From Fimbriimonadaceae bacterium (GTDB lineage: Bacteria > Armatimonadota > Fimbriimonadia > Fimbriimonadales > Fimbriimonadaceae): a stretch of 6,080 nt of DNA. Positions within the stretch are counted from its first letter, which is position 1, and each line of letters opens with the position of its first letter. A program made the translations under genes and the position numbers. The stretch is taken from positions 1 through 6,080 of the forward strand of contig JANWJY010000048.1 in NCBI GenBank assembly GCA_025451715.1, given 5' to 3'. The notes under the pieces are model-generated. The model was not told the DNA's origin. It did not search any database and worked only from the letters and a program-made list of their open reading frames with translations. Shown piece after piece: positions 4,445-6,080 of this stretch.

Positions 4445-5784
4445 GCCTCGGTGGCGGCGGGGGCGGCCTAAGCGACAAAGGCCTTAAGCTCAGCTTGGCG
4501 GACACGCTCCGCCTGGCATGGGCCGACCCTGAGCTTCGCGGCCGCCTCATGTTCGTCCTGATGATCTTCGGCGTGTACGCGCTCGGGATCCAAGTTCAGA
4601 TTCCTATCCCCGGCTTCGACATGGACAGGCTTGACGAGCTCGTCAAGAACAACCCGTTCTTCATGCTAGTGACGACGCTTGGCGGAGGCGCGATCAAGCG
4701 CCTCTCGATCTTTGCGCTGGGCCTCGGCCCCTACATCAGCGCCTCGATCATCATGCAGGTCCTCACGATGACGACCCCGGCTTGGAAGAAGGAGCTGCAG
4801 GAAGGCGGCGAGTACGCGAGGCGGCAGCAGAACAAGCGCACGCGTATCCTCACGATCGTTCTCTGCATCGCACAGGCACTGGCTCTGCTCCAGTACATGG
4901 GCCCGGCCGTCACGGGACAGCTCGGCGTCTACGACAAGATCGGAGTCACCATTTTTTGGACCTGCGGTGCGATGTTCCTCCTGTGGCTAGGCGAGCAGGT
5001 CAGCGAGCGCGGGATCGGCAACGGCGTGTCGCTGCTCATTTTCGCCGGGATCGTGATCTCGCTCCCAGGCGTCGCCACGCTCGTCTTCAACTCGATCGGC
5101 ACGACCGCGTCGTGGGTCTCGGTCGCGCTCGTCGTCGCCGTGTTCTTGGCCACGACCTGGTTCATCGTTCTGTTCACGATCGCGCAGCGGCGGATACCGA
5201 TCCAGCACATGAGGCGCAACTTCGGCACACAGGCCGTCGGCGGCAAGACCAGCTATCTGCCAATCTCGGTCAACATGGCCGGCGTCATTCCGGTCATCTT
5301 CGCGATCGCCCTGGTCTATATGCCTTCGCAGCTTCAGGTCATGTTCCCGCCGAACAGCAGCACCTATGCCACCCTCGGCAGGGTCGCCGAGTACTTCATG
5401 CCGAACTTCCTGAGCTGGACCGGCTACATCGGCGCACTCGTGTACATGGGCCTCATCTTCATCTTCACCTACTTCTGGAACGCGATGATGTACAACGTCG
5501 AGGACATCGCGAACAACCTGAAGAAGGCGGGCTCCTACATCCCCGGAATTCGACCCGGAAAGCAGACGAAGGAGTTCTTGGATCGCGTCGTGTCGAACGT
5601 CACGTTCGTCGGCGCGCTCTTCCTCTCGGTCGTCGCCTTGACGCAGTACGTCTTTCCGGTGATCATCCGCATCCAAAACCTGGGGCTGATCGGTGGTACC
5701 TCGCTCTTGATCATGGTCAGCGTCGCCCTTGAGACGATGCGCCAGATCGAGGCCAGTATCCTCATCCGGCAGTACGAGGGTTAG
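4441..5784 (+). CDS. secY: Protein translocase channel subunit SecY
   Basis: SecY forms the membrane channel of the Sec translocon, with SecE and SecG, through which secreted and membrane proteins pass. The 447-residue product has the hydrophobic pattern expected for ten membrane segments. Recognisable parts: PELRGRLMFVLM before and into TM1 (30-50), the IPIPG motif (54-58), the plug/TM2 region GGGAIKRLSIFALGLGPYIS (81-100), SERGIGNGVSLLIFAG (188-203), the cytosolic AQRRIPIQHMRR loop (248-259), IRPGKQT with the conserved cytosolic-loop Arg371 that contacts SecA/ribosome, and the C-terminal GGTSLLI...QIEASILIRQYEG. TTG at 4441 is chosen because the next Met (37) would remove the start of TM1. 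The N terminus is odd, with six glycines at 4-9. It overlaps rplO by four bases (TTGA); adk starts one base after its stop. Confidence 0.97.
   Translation: MSLGGGGGGLSDKGLKLSLADTLRLAWADPELRGRLMFVLMIFGVYALGIQVQIPIPGFDMDRLDELVKNNPFFMLVTTLGGGAIKRLSIFALGLGPYISASIIMQVLTMTTPAWKKELQEGGEYARRQQNKRTRILTIVLCIAQALALLQYMGPAVTGQLGVYDKIGVTIFWTCGAMFLLWLGEQVSERGIGNGVSLLIFAGIVISLPGVATLVFNSIGTTASWVSVALVVAVFLATTWFIVLFTIAQRRIPIQHMRRNFGTQAVGGKTSYLPISVNMAGVIPVIFAIALVYMPSQLQVMFPPNSSTYATLGRVAEYFMPNFLSWTGYIGALVYMGLIFIFTYFWNAMMYNVEDIANNLKKAGSYIPGIRPGKQTKEFLDRVVSNVTFVGALFLSVVALTQYVFPVIIRIQNLGLIGGTSLLIMVSVALETMRQIEASILIRQYEG
5776..5780 (+). promoter_or_regulatory. Ribosome binding site supporting the GTG start of adk
   Basis: GAGGG in the last codons of secY ends five bases before the GTG at 5786. 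The next in-frame ATG lies beyond the P-loop, so GTG is the only sensible start. Confidence 0.55.
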
Positions 5785-5785
5785 C

Positions 5786-6080
5786 GTGCCTGTCAACCTC
5801 GTGCTCGTGGGCCCTCCGGGTGTGGGAAAAGGCACCCAGGCGATCATGCTCAACCACCGCCTCGGGCTCGTCCACCTCGCGTCCGGCGACGTGTTCCGCC
5901 ACGAGATAGCCTCAGGCACCGACCTTGGCCACATCGCGAAGAAGTTCATCGACAAAGGCATGCTCGTGCCGGACGAGGTCACGATCGACATGATGGAGGC
6001 GCGGTTCACTTCAATAGAGGCCCGGACCTCTGGGTTTGTGCTGGACGGATTCCCGCGCACGGTCGCGCAGGCAACGGCCC
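5786..6080 (+). CDS. adk: Adenylate kinase, N-terminal part (3' end outside window)
   Basis: Adenylate kinase interconverts ATP + AMP and 2 ADP in the cytoplasm. It commonly follows secY in bacterial spc operons. The first 98 residues are visible, of about 190-220 in the family. They include the P-loop GPPGVGKGTQ (residues 9-18), the AMP-binding segment ASGDVFR (usually STGDMLR or similar, so the first two positions are changed while Gly, Asp and Arg are kept), KKFIDKGMLVPDEV, and GFVLDGFPRTVAQA, where Asp, Arg and Gln of the core and AMP site are in place. The start is GTG, one base after the secY stop. The LID domain lies outside the window, so its zinc status cannot be judged. A similar fold occurs in other nucleoside monophosphate kinases, but motif and position favour adk. 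Confidence 0.95.
   Translation, partial: MPVNLVLVGPPGVGKGTQAIMLNHRLGLVHLASGDVFRHEIASGTDLGHIAKKFIDKGMLVPDEVTIDMMEARFTSIEARTSGFVLDGFPRTVAQATA

Noticed and set aside
4782..5732. 316-codon + strand frame inside secY
   Set aside because: It is shifted within secY, very rich in Arg/His, and has no family resemblance; SecY is unmistakable in the other frame.
4987..6060. Long open frame on the - strand (357 codons) opposite secY and adk
   Set aside because: It lies opposite two certain genes. Its product is rich in Asp, Arg, Glu and His with no recognisable domain, as expected from the reverse complement of GC-biased codons.

Overview
The window is GC-rich bacterial DNA with every recognisable gene on the + strand. 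It holds the 3' end of a small catabolic block followed by most of a spc-type ribosomal protein operon that runs off the right edge. S14 is the short four-cysteine zinc form, and the order rpsZ-rpsH-rplF-rplR-rpsE-rpmD-rplO-secY-adk is classic bacterial. The short zinc S14 and the S8 and SecY sequences argue against a typical proteobacterium. A terrabacterial-type lineage such as Armatimonadota or Chloroflexota would fit, but this is a low-confidence guess.

Region 1 (2-1305): the C-terminal catalytic part of a fumarylacetoacetase (last step of tyrosine/homogentisate breakdown), then a complete isochorismatase-family cysteine hydrolase whose ATG overlaps the upstream stop by one base. These two are probably co-transcribed.

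Region 2 (1306-1447): a 142-base gap. It carries a plausible extended -10 promoter (TGGTATCAT, 1338-1346), a perfect 7-bp hairpin at about the predicted 5' end of the transcript, and a purine-rich ribosome binding site for rpsZ. No intrinsic terminator is visible between the catabolic and ribosomal genes.

Region 3 (1448-6080): nine tightly packed genes for S14, S8, L6, L18, S5, L30, L15, SecY and adenylate kinase (cut by the window edge). Spacers are 1 to 16 bases, or there are short overlaps. Several stop codons lie inside the next gene's Shine-Dalgarno sequence, so the operon looks translationally coupled. It makes ribosomal proteins of both subunits, the translocon channel that receives secreted nascent chains, and the kinase that balances AMP/ADP/ATP.

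Most notable points: L30 carries a roughly 90-residue Lys/Ala/Pro-rich tail with a hexapeptide repeat, resembling histone-H1-like tails. The spc cluster starts at S14, with the usual upstream L14-L24-L5 genes replaced by catabolic genes. Three junctions share a nearly identical stop/Shine-Dalgarno/CAAGA spacer. No mobile element, CRISPR array, tRNA or rRNA was seen, and I found no convincing entirely new system here.
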